Below are positions 1-8,541 of a stretch of 64,000 nt of DNA, one piece after another (positions within the stretch are counted from its first letter, which is position 1; each line of letters starts with the position of its first letter). The position numbers and the translations under genes were made by a program. A model generated the notes under the pieces. That model did no database searches and was not told the origin of the DNA. It saw nothing but the letters and a program-made list of their open reading frames with translations. Origin of the DNA: an uncultured Albidovulum sp. (GTDB lineage Bacteria; Pseudomonadota; Alphaproteobacteria; Rhodobacterales; Rhodobacteraceae); assembly GCA_913064775.1 (NCBI GenBank), contig CAJYAD010000005.1, positions 62,001 to 126,000 of the forward strand. Direction: 5' to 3'.

Positions 1-26
1 CGGTAGCCGCTTTGGATAAGTTGCAT
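1..26 (-). CDS. Start of a partial gene, probably outer-membrane assembly factor BamA
   Basis: Only the first eight codons lie in the window (peptide MQLIQSGY). An ATG at 26 reading leftward is preceded by a good Shine-Dalgarno stretch, AAAGAGGTG, eight bases or so upstream. In alphaproteobacteria the gene after rseP in this cluster is usually bamA, whose product inserts beta-barrel proteins into the outer membrane. The identity is inferred from position only; the visible peptide is too short to identify a family. Confidence 0.4.
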
Positions 27-337
27 CGCCTCACCTCTTTGCGGACGCCACGGCAGGCGCCCTTGCAGAATGGTCCACCTTTGACACCTAAGCGGCGAAT
101 GTGGCGCGATTGCGGCAGTATCCGGGCGGGGTTTGGGTAACCTCCCGCGTTTCCGGAGAGTCAGCGGCGGGGGCGCTGCCCCCTGCACCCCCGGGATATT
201 TGGATCAGAAAGAATGCAAGGAGGCTTTCCCGCATTTGTTCTGGTTCAAATAGGCCGGGGCCGCCGATCGCGACGTCTAGCGACGGGGCATGAAAGCCCG
301 GGCGCCGCGATCGGCCTTGCTGCGGGGGCGCCCCGCC
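27..337. other. Intergenic gap between rseP and the next gene
   Basis: No convincing coding frame. The gap holds one A-type repeat (about 166-218, described separately) and otherwise GC-rich sequence without a recognisable motif. The left 15 bases include the Shine-Dalgarno of the leftward gene starting at 26. Confidence 0.5.
166..218 (+). repeat. A-type intergenic repeat, copy 1
   Basis: A perfect 6-bp GC stem (GGGGGC at 169-174, GCCCCC at 178-183) is followed by TGCACCCCCGGGATATTT and an A/G-rich tail with AGAAAGAATG. The first 30 bases are nearly identical to copy 9 at 59153. It lies downstream of rseP on the minus strand and could act as a transcript end or mRNA stabiliser. Function is inferred. 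Confidence 0.7.
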
Positions 338-1675
338 CTAGGGGCAGGTCACGTCATTGGTCAGCGCGAAGGCCATCAGCGCCAAAATGATCACCAAGCC
401 GCCGCCCATCAGCAAGCGCAGCGCCTTTTCGCTGGGCGGATTGCCGGTGATCGCCTCCCACAGGTGGAACACCAGATGCCCGCCGTCGAGCACCGGCACC
501 GGGAAGAGGTTCAAAAGACCCACCGCCGCCGAGAGCAGCGCGATGAACCAGATGAAGCTGGACAAGCCCTGCGCCGCCGCCGCGCCCGAGGTCTCGGCGA
601 TGCCGATCGGACCGCGCAGGTTGCACGAGCTGATCGACCCCGTTGCCACATGCCACAGTGCCGACAGGCTGGTCTTGGCGGTGTACCAGATCTGTTTGGT
701 CCCCAGGCCGAGCGCCTCGAACACCCCGGGAGAGCGGGTCTGGAGATCGAAGAAATAGCCCCCTGAGATCCCCATCAGCCAGCGGGTCTCAAACCCGCCG
801 CCAGCTTTCGGCAGATCGGTGCGCCGCGGCGTCAGGGTGACCGCGCGGGTCTTGCCGTCGTGCCAGACCTGCAGCGTCAGCGGCTTGCCACCCGAGGCCG
901 CGACCAGCTTTTGCAATTGCGAGAAGGCGTAGATCGGCGTGCCGTCGACCGCGGTGATCACGTCGCCATGGTCAAGCCCCGCGTCCGAGGCCGCCGAGAG
1001 GGGCGACACCGCCGCCACATAGGGCGGCAGCGGGAAGGGGCCGGTGACCTTGCGGCTCTTGCCGTCGCGGCTGACCTCATAGGTCACCGTCGGGCCGGGT
1101 GTCAGGGTCTCGATCTGATCGGCGAAGGCCGCGCCGGTCGGCGTCGGCACGCCGTTGACTGCAACGATCCGGTCGCCGGGCTGGAAGCCCTGTTCGCTGA
1201 TCGGCATCGGGTGCAGCGACCCGATCACCGCATTGCCGGTGGGCACGCCCTGATACAGGAAGAAACCCGCGAAGATCAGCGCCGACAGCACGAAATTGAA
1301 CATCGGCCCGGCCAGCACCGTCACCGCCCGCGCCCAAAGCGGCGCGCCGTGCATGGTGTGGCGCCGCTGTTCCGGCGTCATCTGCTCCATGCTTCCGTCA
1401 TCGCGCCCCGAGGCCGCATCGGAATCGCCCGCGAAACGCACATATCCGCCCAGCGGCAGCAGTGCGATGCGCCACAGCGTGCCTTGCCGGTCATGCACCG
1501 AAATCAGCGTCGGGCCGAAGCCCAGCGAGAACACCTCGGCCTTGATGCCGGAAATCCGGCCGACAATGTAATGGCCGAATTCATGCACCGCGACGATGAT
1601 CGACAGCGCGATGACGAAGGCCAGCGCCTGATAGAGAACCCCGCCCGAAGACGGCAACAGCCCCAAAATGTCCAA
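338..1675 (-). CDS. rseP: RseP site-2 zinc metalloprotease
   Basis: 445-aa inner-membrane protease of the M50 family that makes the intramembrane cut releasing an envelope-stress sigma factor. The zinc motif HEFGH is at residues 31-35 in the first transmembrane helix; the third-ligand motif LDGGH lies near the C-terminus. Two PDZ-like segments lie between them (around residues 120-280, including GDRIVAVNG and GDVITAVDG). The start codon is TTG at 1675, preceded by GAGAGG; no ATG occurs early enough to keep the HExxH helix. It follows dxr by 20 bases and is the last complete gene of the minus-strand pyrH-to-rseP cluster. Confidence 0.96.
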   Translation of the reverse strand: MDILGLLPSSGGVLYQALAFVIALSIIVAVHEFGHYIVGRISGIKAEVFSLGFGPTLISVHDRQGTLWRIALLPLGGYVRFAGDSDAASGRDDGSMEQMTPEQRRHTMHGAPLWARAVTVLAGPMFNFVLSALIFAGFFLYQGVPTGNAVIGSLHPMPISEQGFQPGDRIVAVNGVPTPTGAAFADQIETLTPGPTVTYEVSRDGKSRKVTGPFPLPPYVAAVSPLSAASDAGLDHGDVITAVDGTPIYAFSQLQKLVAASGGKPLTLQVWHDGKTRAVTLTPRRTDLPKAGGGFETRWLMGISGGYFFDLQTRSPGVFEALGLGTKQIWYTAKTSLSALWHVATGSISSCNLRGPIGIAETSGAAAAQGLSSFIWFIALLSAAVGLLNLFPVPVLDGGHLVFHLWEAITGNPPSEKALRLLMGGGLVIILALMAFALTNDVTCP

Positions 1676-1695
1676 ACCAAAGGTCCTCTCTCAAC

Positions 1696-2862
1696 TCACT
1701 GTCTGTCGCGGATCACCTCGGCGGCCCGTACCCGTGCCAGATGGTCCATCTCGATCACATCTACAAGGCTTTCCGGGGCAGAAGTAAGACCCGGATCGCG
1801 CGAAAGCCGGGCAAGCGCCTCTTCCACGACCACCGCCATCTGGGGGAAAATCAACTCATGCGCGATGAAGGCATTCAGCGCCACCTCCTTCGCCGCGTTG
1901 AAGGCCGCCCCCGCCAGCCCGCCGATCGCCATGACCTCGCGCGCCAGGCGCAAAGCCGGAAAGCGGGTCTCGTCGGGGGCCTCGAATTGCAGCGTCGCGA
2001 TGCGCGCCAGATCCAGCCGCTCGACCGGCAGCGCGCGGCGCTCGGGCCAGTTCAGCGCATAGCCGATCGCGTGGCGCATGTCCGCCGGCCCGATATGCGC
2101 CATCAGCCCGCCATCGATGAAGCCCACCAGCGCGTGGATGATGGATTGCGGATGCACGATCACTTCGATCTGCCCGGGGTCTATTCCGAAAAATTCGCGT
2201 GTTTCAATGACTTCCAGGGCCTTATTGAACAAGCTTGCGGAATCGATCGAAATCCGCTGGCCCATGTCCCAATTGGGATGCACCACCGCCTGCGCGGGCG
2301 TGGCTGCGGCCATGCGTTCGGTGCTCCAATCCCGGAAGGGCCCGCCGGAGGCGGTGATGATGACCCGCTCGACGGTGTCGATATTCTCGCCCGCAAGCGC
2401 TTGAAATACTGCCGAATGTTCGCTGTCGACCGGCAGGATCGTGGCGCCGTGGCGCCGGGCCTCGGCCAGCAGCAACGGCCCCGCGGTGACCAGGCTTTCC
2501 TTGTTGGCCAGCGCCAGCGTCGCGCCCTGTTCGAGCGCCTTGAACCCCGGTGCAAGCCCGGCCGCGCCAACGATCGCCGACATCACCCAATCGGCGGGTC
2601 GCGCGGCAGCCTCGGTCAGCGCATGCGTCCCCGCCGCGACGCCGATGCCCGACCCCGCCAGCGCCGCCTTCAGCGCGTCGTAGCAATCGTCATGCGCGGT
2701 GACCGCGAGTTCCGCGTTCAGCGCCCGCGCCTGCCGTGCCAGGCGTTCCACGTTGCGCCCCCCGGTCAGCGCCACGACCTGCAGGTCGTCGGCGCGCGAG
2801 ATCAGGTCCACCGTGCTTTCCCCGATCGAGCCGGTGGAGCCGAAGACAGTAACCCTGCGCAT
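1696..2862 (-). CDS. dxr: 1-deoxy-D-xylulose 5-phosphate reductoisomerase
   Basis: 388-aa cytosolic enzyme of the MEP isoprenoid pathway; it converts DXP to 2-C-methylerythritol 4-phosphate with NADPH and a divalent metal. The N-terminal NADPH loop GSTGSIG is at residues 8-14. The family motifs LANKESLV and PVDSEHSA (metal and substrate binding), SGGPF and HPNWDMG are all present in order. Length is normal. It starts 3 bases after the cdsA stop, so the two are probably translated from one mRNA. Confidence 0.98.
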   Translation of the reverse strand: MRRVTVFGSTGSIGESTVDLISRADDLQVVALTGGRNVERLARQARALNAELAVTAHDDCYDALKAALAGSGIGVAAGTHALTEAAARPADWVMSAIVGAAGLAPGFKALEQGATLALANKESLVTAGPLLLAEARRHGATILPVDSEHSAVFQALAGENIDTVERVIITASGGPFRDWSTERMAAATPAQAVVHPNWDMGQRISIDSASLFNKALEVIETREFFGIDPGQIEVIVHPQSIIHALVGFIDGGLMAHIGPADMRHAIGYALNWPERRALPVERLDLARIATLQFEAPDETRFPALRLAREVMAIGGLAGAAFNAAKEVALNAFIAHELIFPQMAVVVEEALARLSRDPGLTSAPESLVDVIEMDHLARVRAAEVIRDRQ

Positions 2863-2865
2863 GGC

Positions 2866-3648
2866 CTAGATCCTTACACTGGGAACGGCGACGAAAAGCG
2901 CGACCAGCAGCATCATCAACGCCGCCCCCAGCAGGCCATCGAAACGATCGAGCAGCCCGCCGTGGCCCGGGATCAGCCGAGAGCTGTCCTTGACGCCCTT
3001 GCGGCGCTTGATCGCGCTTTCGACGATATCGCCCAACTGCGACGCCAATGCGACCAGCGCGGAAATCCAGATCAGATCGGCGCCGGCGGTGGTGAAGGAT
3101 ATGAAGACCGCGCCCACGATCGCGGCGCCGATCCAGCCGGCGATGGTGCCCGACCAGGTCTTCTTCGGGCTGACCCGGGGCCAGAACTTCGGGCCTCCGA
3201 TCAGGCGACCGGCGAAATAGCCGCTCACGTCCGAGGTGATGACCACCAGGATCAGCCAGAACAGCCAGGTGCCGCCATTGGCCAGCCGGAACCCGTAAAG
3301 CCCGTGTGCCGCGATCAGGATCGCCAGCGCATAGGCGGCAAAGAGCGTCCGGTCGCAGCGGATCGCGCAGGCCCCGGCCAGCGGCGCCGCCAGCAGCAGC
3401 AACTGCGCCGCCCCGGGCGGGATCATGGTGGCCGAAAACAGCGACACCGCAGCCAAGACCCCCAGCGGCACGGCGGCGCGATCGGCGCCCATCATCCCCG
3501 CCAGTTCCCACACCATCAGCCCGGCTGCCAGCACCGCGAGCGCGCCGAAATACCAGCCGCCGAGGTACACCGCGACCACCCCCGCCAGCGCCATCAACGC
3601 GCCCGAGATCATCCGGGTCTTCAAATCGCCCCAGCGCGCCGCACTCAT
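2866..3648 (-). CDS. cdsA: Phosphatidate cytidylyltransferase (CDP-diglyceride synthase)
   Basis: 260-aa integral membrane enzyme making CDP-diacylglycerol from phosphatidic acid and CTP, the branch point for phospholipids. It has about eight hydrophobic segments and a clear C-terminal CDP-diglyceride synthetase signature: SAIKRRKGVKDSS, then PGHGGLLDRFD. I chose the ATG at 3648 because GGGGGAGGCGGGC precedes it and it falls 20 bases after the uppS stop; an upstream in-frame ATG at 3753 would run far into uppS. It sits between uppS and dxr as in many proteobacteria. Confidence 0.96.
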   Translation of the reverse strand: MSAARWGDLKTRMISGALMALAGVVAVYLGGWYFGALAVLAAGLMVWELAGMMGADRAAVPLGVLAAVSLFSATMIPPGAAQLLLLAAPLAGACAIRCDRTLFAAYALAILIAAHGLYGFRLANGGTWLFWLILVVITSDVSGYFAGRLIGGPKFWPRVSPKKTWSGTIAGWIGAAIVGAVFISFTTAGADLIWISALVALASQLGDIVESAIKRRKGVKDSSRLIPGHGGLLDRFDGLLGAALMMLLVALFVAVPSVRI

Positions 3649-3668
3649 GCCCGCCTCCCCCATCTTGC

Positions 3669-4439
3669 CTACTTCACCGCGCCGAACCGTCGTTCGCGTC
3701 CCGCGAACCTGTCGAGGATTCGCGCCAGCTCTTCCGGCGTGAAATCGGGCCAAAGCGTCGGCGTGAACTCGTATTCCGCATAAGCCGCCTGCCAGAGCAG
3801 GAAATTCGACACCCGTGTCTCACCGCTGGTGCGGATCACCAGATCCGGATCGGGCATCGCATGGGTGTCCAGCGCCGAGGCCAGCTCTGCCTCGGACAGC
3901 GCGGCGAGATCGCCGCCCTGCGCGGCCAGCGCCCGCACCGCGCGCAGGATCTCGTCGCGGCCGCCGTAATTGATTGCCACCGTCAGGTTAAGCCGGTCGT
4001 TGTCCGCGGTGCGGGATTCGATCCCGGCCATCAGGCGCTGCAGCTTCGGGTCCAACCGGCCCCGTTCGCCGATGAAGCGCACGCGCACGCCCTCTTGCGA
4101 CAACCGCCCCGCCTCGCGCTGGATATAGCGCGAGAAGATGCTCATCAGGCCCAGGACCTCTTCGGTCGAGCGTTTCCAGTTCTCGGTGGAAAAGGCGTAG
4201 ATCGTCAGCCAGCGCACGCCCAGATCGGGGCAGGCGCGGACGATCTGGCGCACCCTTTCGGCGCCCCGGCGATGGCCGACAAGACGCGGCCAGCCGCGCT
4301 GACTGGCCCAGCGGCCGTTGCCGTCCATGATGATGGCGACATGCTCGGCGCATTTCTCCGCCGGCGTCGCTGCCATCTCCTCCCTGGCGGCCACCTCTGG
4401 TCCTTCCCCGGTCATTGCCTCGCCCGCGTCCCCGCCCAT
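3669..4439 (-). CDS. uppS: Isoprenyl transferase (undecaprenyl diphosphate synthase)
   Basis: 256-aa cis-prenyltransferase that extends farnesyl diphosphate with isopentenyl diphosphate to the C55 carrier used for peptidoglycan and O-antigen. The catalytic motif IIMDGNGRWA holds the essential Asp at residue 39, followed by GHRRGAE and the C-terminal RTSGETRVSNFLLWQ and ARILDRF segments. The first ~28 residues before the conserved core are poorly conserved, so a start at the internal Met near residue 9 or 22 is possible. It lies 9 bases after frr. Confidence 0.97.
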   Translation of the reverse strand: MGGDAGEAMTGEGPEVAAREEMAATPAEKCAEHVAIIMDGNGRWASQRGWPRLVGHRRGAERVRQIVRACPDLGVRWLTIYAFSTENWKRSTEEVLGLMSIFSRYIQREAGRLSQEGVRVRFIGERGRLDPKLQRLMAGIESRTADNDRLNLTVAINYGGRDEILRAVRALAAQGGDLAALSEAELASALDTHAMPDPDLVIRTSGETRVSNFLLWQAAYAEYEFTPTLWPDFTPEELARILDRFAGRERRFGAVK

Positions 4440-4448
4440 TGCGACCGC

Positions 4449-5015
4449 CTAGACCTGCATGATTTCCTGCTGCTTCGCTTCCAGTGTCTTGTCAATCTGG
4501 GCGATGGCCTTGTCGGTCAGCGCCTGGACCTCATCGGCCCACATCTTGTTGTCGTCTTCGCTCATGCCGGCGGCCTTGGCCTTCTTCAGCTGGTCCATGC
4601 CGTCGCGGCGCACGTTGCGGATCGCGACGCGCGCGCTTTCGGAATATTGCGCGGCAACCTTGGTCAGCTCGCGCCGGCGTTCCTCGTTCAGCTCGGGGAT
4701 CGGCAGGCGGATGATGGTGCCGTCGACCACCGGATTGATGCCAAGACCGCTTTCGCGGATCGCCTTCTCGACCTTGCTGACCATGCCCTTGTCCCAGACG
4801 TTCAGCGTCACCATCCGGGGCTCGGGCACGTTCACCGTGCCCAGCTGATTGACCGGGGTCTGCTGGCCGTAGGCATCGACAATCACCGGCTCCAGCATCG
4901 AGGCCGAGGCCCGTCCGGTGCGCAGGCTGGCGAATTCATGGCGCAGAGAGGTCAGCGCGCCGTCCATCCGCCGCTCCAGGTCTTCAAGGTCAATCTCGGT
5001 CGCATCATCCGACAT
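4449..5015 (-). CDS. frr: Ribosome recycling factor
   Basis: 188-aa cytosolic factor that, with EF-G, splits the post-termination ribosome. The sequence matches the family end to end: [15 protein letters not shown] near the N-terminus, then [15 protein letters not shown] and the C-terminal helical [18 protein letters not shown]. Full length and ATG start. The 140-base gap before it, after pyrH, contains a small perfect hairpin (CCGTGC-AATC-GCACGG, 5079-5094) without a T-run, so read-through from pyrH is likely. Confidence 0.98.
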   Translation of the reverse strand: MSDDATEIDLEDLERRMDGALTSLRHEFASLRTGRASASMLEPVIVDAYGQQTPVNQLGTVNVPEPRMVTLNVWDKGMVSKVEKAIRESGLGINPVVDGTIIRLPIPELNEERRRELTKVAAQYSESARVAIRNVRRDGMDQLKKAKAAGMSEDDNKMWADEVQALTDKAIAQIDKTLEAKQQEIMQV

Positions 5016-5155
5016 GGCTGATCCCTATTCTTATGGCCTCTCTGGGCATTTTCGAACCGTTGTCCCGCCTGCCCCGACCCGTGCAATCGCACGGCCCGGC
5101 CACCCCCGGGGTCTTCTCGCGCCCATATAGCAGCATGTCGCGGTCTTGGATAGGT

Positions 5156-5929
5156 TCAGGCATGCACCTCGGTATAGGTGCCCTCGCCCCGCAGAATGCC
5201 GCAAAACCCGCCCGGTTCGTCAAGCGAGAATACGATGATCGGCAAGTTGTTGTCCCGCGCCAGCGCGATTGCCGAAGCATCCATCACGCCAAGGTGTTTT
5301 TGCAGCACTTCGTCGTAGCTGACCTTGTCGTAGCGCTTGGCATCGGGGAATTTCTTCGGGTCCTTGTCGTAGACCCCGTCCACCTTGGTGCCCTTGAAGA
5401 TCGCCTGACAGCTCATCTCATTGGCGCGCAGGGTCGCGGCGGTATCGGTGGTGAAATAGGGGTTGCCGGTGCCGGCGGCGAAGATCACGACGCGCTTCTT
5501 TTCCAGATGCCGCACGGCGCGGCGGCGAATGTAGGGCTCACACACCTGATCCATCGGGATCGCGCTGACCACGCGGGTGAAGATGCCCTCGGCCTCTAGT
5601 GCGGCCTGCATCCCCAGCGCGTTCATCACCGTGGCCAGCATCCCCATGTAATCGGCGGTGGTGCGCTCCATCCCCTGGGCGCTGCCCTGCAGGCCGCGGA
5701 AGATGTTGCCGCCGCCGATCACCATGCAGATCTCGACGCCCAGATCGTGAACCGCCTTGACCTCGCGCGCGATGCGCTGAACGGTGGGCGGATGCAGGCC
5801 GAAGCCCTGATCGCCCATCAGCGCCTCGCCCGAGATCTTGAGAAGCACCCGCTTGTAGGCAACCTCACCATGCCTGCCACCGGGTTTGGGGGCGGCTTTC
5901 GGCTCGGTTTCCGCGGGGGTGTCGGTCAT
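5156..5929 (-). CDS. pyrH: Uridylate kinase (UMP kinase)
   Basis: 257-aa amino-acid-kinase-fold enzyme phosphorylating UMP to UDP. Recognisable blocks are [14 protein letters not shown] (phosphate-binding Lys and Gly), [20 protein letters not shown], and [15 protein letters not shown], with the C-terminal [14 protein letters not shown] short non-conserved N-terminal extension of about 25 residues precedes the core, common in this order. It heads the minus-strand cluster, divergent from miaA, so the cluster promoter should lie in 5930-6057. Confidence 0.98.
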   Translation of the reverse strand: MTDTPAETEPKAAPKPGGRHGEVAYKRVLLKISGEALMGDQGFGLHPPTVQRIAREVKAVHDLGVEICMVIGGGNIFRGLQGSAQGMERTTADYMGMLATVMNALGMQAALEAEGIFTRVVSAIPMDQVCEPYIRRRAVRHLEKKRVVIFAAGTGNPYFTTDTAATLRANEMSCQAIFKGTKVDGVYDKDPKKFPDAKRYDKVSYDEVLQKHLGVMDASAIALARDNNLPIIVFSLDEPGGFCGILRGEGTYTEVHA

Positions 5930-6057
5930 CTAGGGGCTCTCCGGCTGTCGTTTTCTTGACTTGCAGGCAAAATGTCGGAAAACGCGACCGGGTTCAACGA
6001 CGAAACAACCGACGCCGCGCAAGTCACCGCCCTGCGACATCAGAAATGACCTGTACC

Positions 6058-6924
6058 ATGTTGGAAATAATCGACAATATATCGCCCGATCAACCGGTGC
6101 TGATTGCCGGGCCGACGGCCTCGGGGAAATCCGGTCTGGCGCTGGCGCTGGCCGAACGTCAGGGCGGGGTGATCGTCAATGCCGACGCGCTGCAGGTCTA
6201 TGCCGGCTGGCGCGTGCTGACCGCCCGCCCGGCCCCCGAGGAAGAGGCCCGCGCGCCGCACCGCCTTTACGGCATGGTCGCGGCGGATCAGGACTGGTCC
6301 GTCGGCCATTGGCTGCGCGCCGTCGCGCCGCTGCTGCAAGGCCCCGCGCGGCCGATCATCGTGGGCGGCACCGGGCTTTACTTCACCGCGCTGACCGAAG
6401 GCCTGGCCGAAATCCCGCCGACCCCGCCCGCGATCCGGGCCGAGGGCGATTCCCTGTCCCTCGGTCAGCTTCTCGAGGCGCTCGACCCAGAGACCCGGAC
6501 GAGGATCGATCAGCGCAACCGCGCCCGGGCGCAGCGTGCCTGGGAGGTGCTTCGCGCCACCGGACGGGGCCTCGCCGCGTGGCAGGCCGAGACCGGCCCG
6601 CCGCTGTTGCCGCCCGACCGCGCGGCGCGGCTGGTGCTGCGGCCGGGCCGCGACTGGCTGGCCGAGCGGATCGCCCGGCGTTTCGATCAGATGATCGCGG
6701 CGGGCGCGCTGGATGAGGCCCGCGCCGCCCTGCAAGGCTGGGATCCCGCCCGCCCCGCCAGCCGCGCGATCGGCGCGCCCGAACTGATCGCCCATCTGCG
6801 CGGCGAGATCTCCCTTGCCGATGCCGTGGAGGCCGCGAAACTGGCCACCCGCCAATATGCCAAGCGCCAGCGAAGCTGGTTTCGCAGCCGCATGTCCGAT
6901 TGGCAGGCGCTGCCCCTGCCCTAG
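6058..6924 (+). CDS. miaA: tRNA dimethylallyltransferase
   Basis: About 288 aa; it adds a dimethylallyl group to A37 of tRNAs that read codons starting with U. The P-loop GPTASGKS (residues 18-25) is followed by [12 protein letters not shown] (substrate-binding Asp), the [10 protein letters not shown] block, and a C-terminal [13 protein letters not shown] segment. The start is uncertain: ATG at 6058 fits family length, ATG at 6046 is also in frame, and neither has a strong Shine-Dalgarno. The open frame reaches back to 5956. Slightly shorter than E. coli MiaA in the middle region. Confidence 0.94.
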   Translation: MLEIIDNISPDQPVLIAGPTASGKSGLALALAERQGGVIVNADALQVYAGWRVLTARPAPEEEARAPHRLYGMVAADQDWSVGHWLRAVAPLLQGPARPIIVGGTGLYFTALTEGLAEIPPTPPAIRAEGDSLSLGQLLEALDPETRTRIDQRNRARAQRAWEVLRATGRGLAAWQAETGPPLLPPDRAARLVLRPGRDWLAERIARRFDQMIAAGALDEARAALQGWDPARPASRAIGAPELIAHLRGEISLADAVEAAKLATRQYAKRQRSWFRSRMSDWQALPLP

Positions 6925-6947
6925 GGTTTCCTGTCCCCCCCGCGCCC

Positions 6948-7012
6948 GGTCGCCCCGCCCGGTCGCCCCGCCCGGTGATCACGCCCGGTGATCGCGTCCG
7001 GTGATCGCGTCC
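6948..7012 (+). repeat. Five 13-bp tandem repeats
   Basis: Five consecutive 13-base units starting at 6948, 6961, 6974, 6987 and 7000. The first two are GGTCGCCCCGCCC; the last two are GGTGATCGCGTCC; the middle one is intermediate (GGTGATCACGCCC). The array lies between the miaA stop and the AraC-type regulator start. It may be an expandable minisatellite or a multi-site binding region; nothing in the sequence decides. Confidence 0.85.
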
Positions 7013-7093
7013 GGTGGCGGCAGACTGCCGATCGCCATTTGTCATGAAAGAATGGGGTTTCGCTTTGCTGCCATGGCGCCTAGGCTCGCCGCG

Positions 7094-8062
7094 ATGACCC
7101 AATATCAGCCCGCCACAAGCCTGTCCGTGCCCCCCCGTTCGCCCGCGCCCGAAAGCGCCGCGGCGCAGGATCTGGCACAACCGCGGCTGTCGAGCACTGC
7201 CCCGGGGAACGCCTCCGAGCCCCCCCCGATACCCTCTGCCGGCCCGCCGCCCGGCCCGGCGCCTGATCCCGCGCCCCACCCCGGGTCGACGCGGCTGCGC
7301 ATGGTCCCGATCCCGCGGCTGGCCGCGCATGGGCGCTGGCGGGTCGAGGCGATGCGCTCGCTGACCGAGCCTATGCTGTTGTGGTTCACCCGGGGCCAGG
7401 GCCGGATCACTGTCTCGGGCGTGACCCGCGGCTACGGGCCCCATAACGCGATCTTCTTGCCCGCCGGGGTGATGCATGCCTTCGAGGTCTCGGCCCATGT
7501 CTTCGGCACCGCGGTCTTCTTCGGCACGGATTGCGGCTTGCCGCTGCCCGAGTCTCCGCTGCATCTGCGCATCCGCGACCAGCAGCCCCAGGCCGAACTG
7601 AGCGGCATTCTCGACAACATCCACCGCGAACTGGACGGCGGCCGCCCGGGAAGCGAGCGGGCCGCGGGCCACCATCTGGGCCTGCTGGGCGTCTGGATCG
7701 AGCGCCAGATCGCCGCGCAAGAGGACCTGCCCGCCCCCGATGCCGCAGCCCGGCTGGTGGCGCGCTTCACCGCGCTGGTGGAACGCGATTTCCGCTCGGG
7801 GCTGGGGGTGGCCGAATATTCGGCGGCGCTGGGGGTCACAGCCACCCATCTGACCCGCGTCTGTCGCCAGTGCTGCGACCGCTCGGCCCATGCGATCATG
7901 CAAGAGCGGGTGCTGTTCGAGGCCCGCAAACTGCTGAAGGAGACCGAGCTGCCGGTGGGCGAGGTCTCGCGCCAACTCGGCTTCACCTCGGCCGCCTATT
8001 TCACGCGCGCCTTCCAGCACGCCGTCGGCAAGACGCCCTCGGCCTTCCGCCGGGGCGAGTAA
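7094..8062 (+). CDS. AraC-family transcriptional regulator
   Basis: 322 aa from the ATG at 7094. An N-terminal Pro/Ala-rich stretch of about 65 residues precedes a cupin-like sensing domain (HNAIFLPAGVMHAFEV). The C-terminal 100 residues hold two helix-turn-helix units: VAEYSAALGVTATHLTRVC and VGEVSRQLGFTSAAYFTRAF, ending GKTPSAFRR, typical of AraC/XylS proteins. Start codons at 7052 or 7073 are also in frame and none has a strong Shine-Dalgarno. The ligand and targets are unknown; the nearest candidate target is the ABC transporter operon downstream. Confidence 0.85.
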   Translation: MTQYQPATSLSVPPRSPAPESAAAQDLAQPRLSSTAPGNASEPPPIPSAGPPPGPAPDPAPHPGSTRLRMVPIPRLAAHGRWRVEAMRSLTEPMLLWFTRGQGRITVSGVTRGYGPHNAIFLPAGVMHAFEVSAHVFGTAVFFGTDCGLPLPESPLHLRIRDQQPQAELSGILDNIHRELDGGRPGSERAAGHHLGLLGVWIERQIAAQEDLPAPDAAARLVARFTALVERDFRSGLGVAEYSAALGVTATHLTRVCRQCCDRSAHAIMQERVLFEARKLLKETELPVGEVSRQLGFTSAAYFTRAFQHAVGKTPSAFRRGE

Positions 8063-8126
8063 GGGCGGGACGAGGATGGCGGGCGCCGCCCTCCATCCGC
8101 CGCCCGGCGCCCGTTGCAACCCTCGG

Positions 8127-8228
8127 CGCCGGGGGTTTCACACCCCCGGACCCCCGTGGAGTATTTCCGCCAAGGTGAAGGGCAAAGAAACCTCGCAGCT
8201 TTCACTTTGGTAGAAATATTCCGGGGGT
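8127..8228. repeat. A-type intergenic repeat, copy 2 (head-to-head pair)
   Basis: The left half has an 8-bp stem (CCGGGGGT at 8129-8136 with ACCCCCGG at 8142-8149), then ACCCCCGTGGAGTATTT and CGCCAAGGTGAAG. The right half is an inverted copy reading CTTTCACTTTGGTAGAAATA then TTCCGGGGGT. The left half matches copy 3 (12597-12655) almost base for base in inverse orientation. The right half runs directly into a B element. Confidence 0.85.
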
Positions 8229-8270
8229 GTCGCCATTGGAAGCGCCAGTGGTCCGAGCGACACTGGCGAC
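8229..8270. repeat. B-type nested repeat, short copy
   Basis: A 42-base element beginning GTCGCCATTGG and ending ACACTGGCGAC, with inverted termini GTCGCCA/TGGCGAC. It corresponds to the 60-base copies at 46283 and 53342 with about 18 internal bases missing; the shared core is GCGCCAGTGGTCCGAGC. It is inserted between the A tail (TATTCCGGGGGT) and a GGGGC-AGA-GCCCC hairpin. Confidence 0.8.
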
Positions 8271-8541
8271 GGGGCAGAGCCCCCGCCGGGCCCGCGGCAA
8301 CGCAGGCGCGCGGGGCCTTCTCGGGGTTGACCTGCCTGCCGAGGTCGTTTCTGTTATGGTCGGATGTCGCATTCAACACATCACTTGCCGAAGTCGAGCG
8401 TTGACGCCGGGGGTTTTCTGGGGCGCAATGGCGCGGTGGAAAACCCCGCCGCAAACGCACGCCGGACGGAACCGGCGGTGGACATCGGCGCAGGCTGCGT
8501 CGGGGCGGACAATAGAAATCCATACAGGGAGCTAACACAAG

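Larger units (their letters stand above)
8063..8541. other. Intergenic region upstream of the peptide ABC operon
   Basis: About 480 bases with no credible gene. The first half is the composite A/B repeat (8127-8290). The second half should hold the operon promoter: TTGACC at 8327-8332 with TGTTAT at 8352-8357 (19-base spacing) is a weak candidate. A Shine-Dalgarno (AGGGAG) precedes the ATG at 8542. Confidence 0.4.

Noticed and set aside
8300-8541. Riboswitch or leader peptide before the peptide ABC operon
   Set aside because: No conserved aptamer-like motif or short leader frame with ribosome site could be seen.
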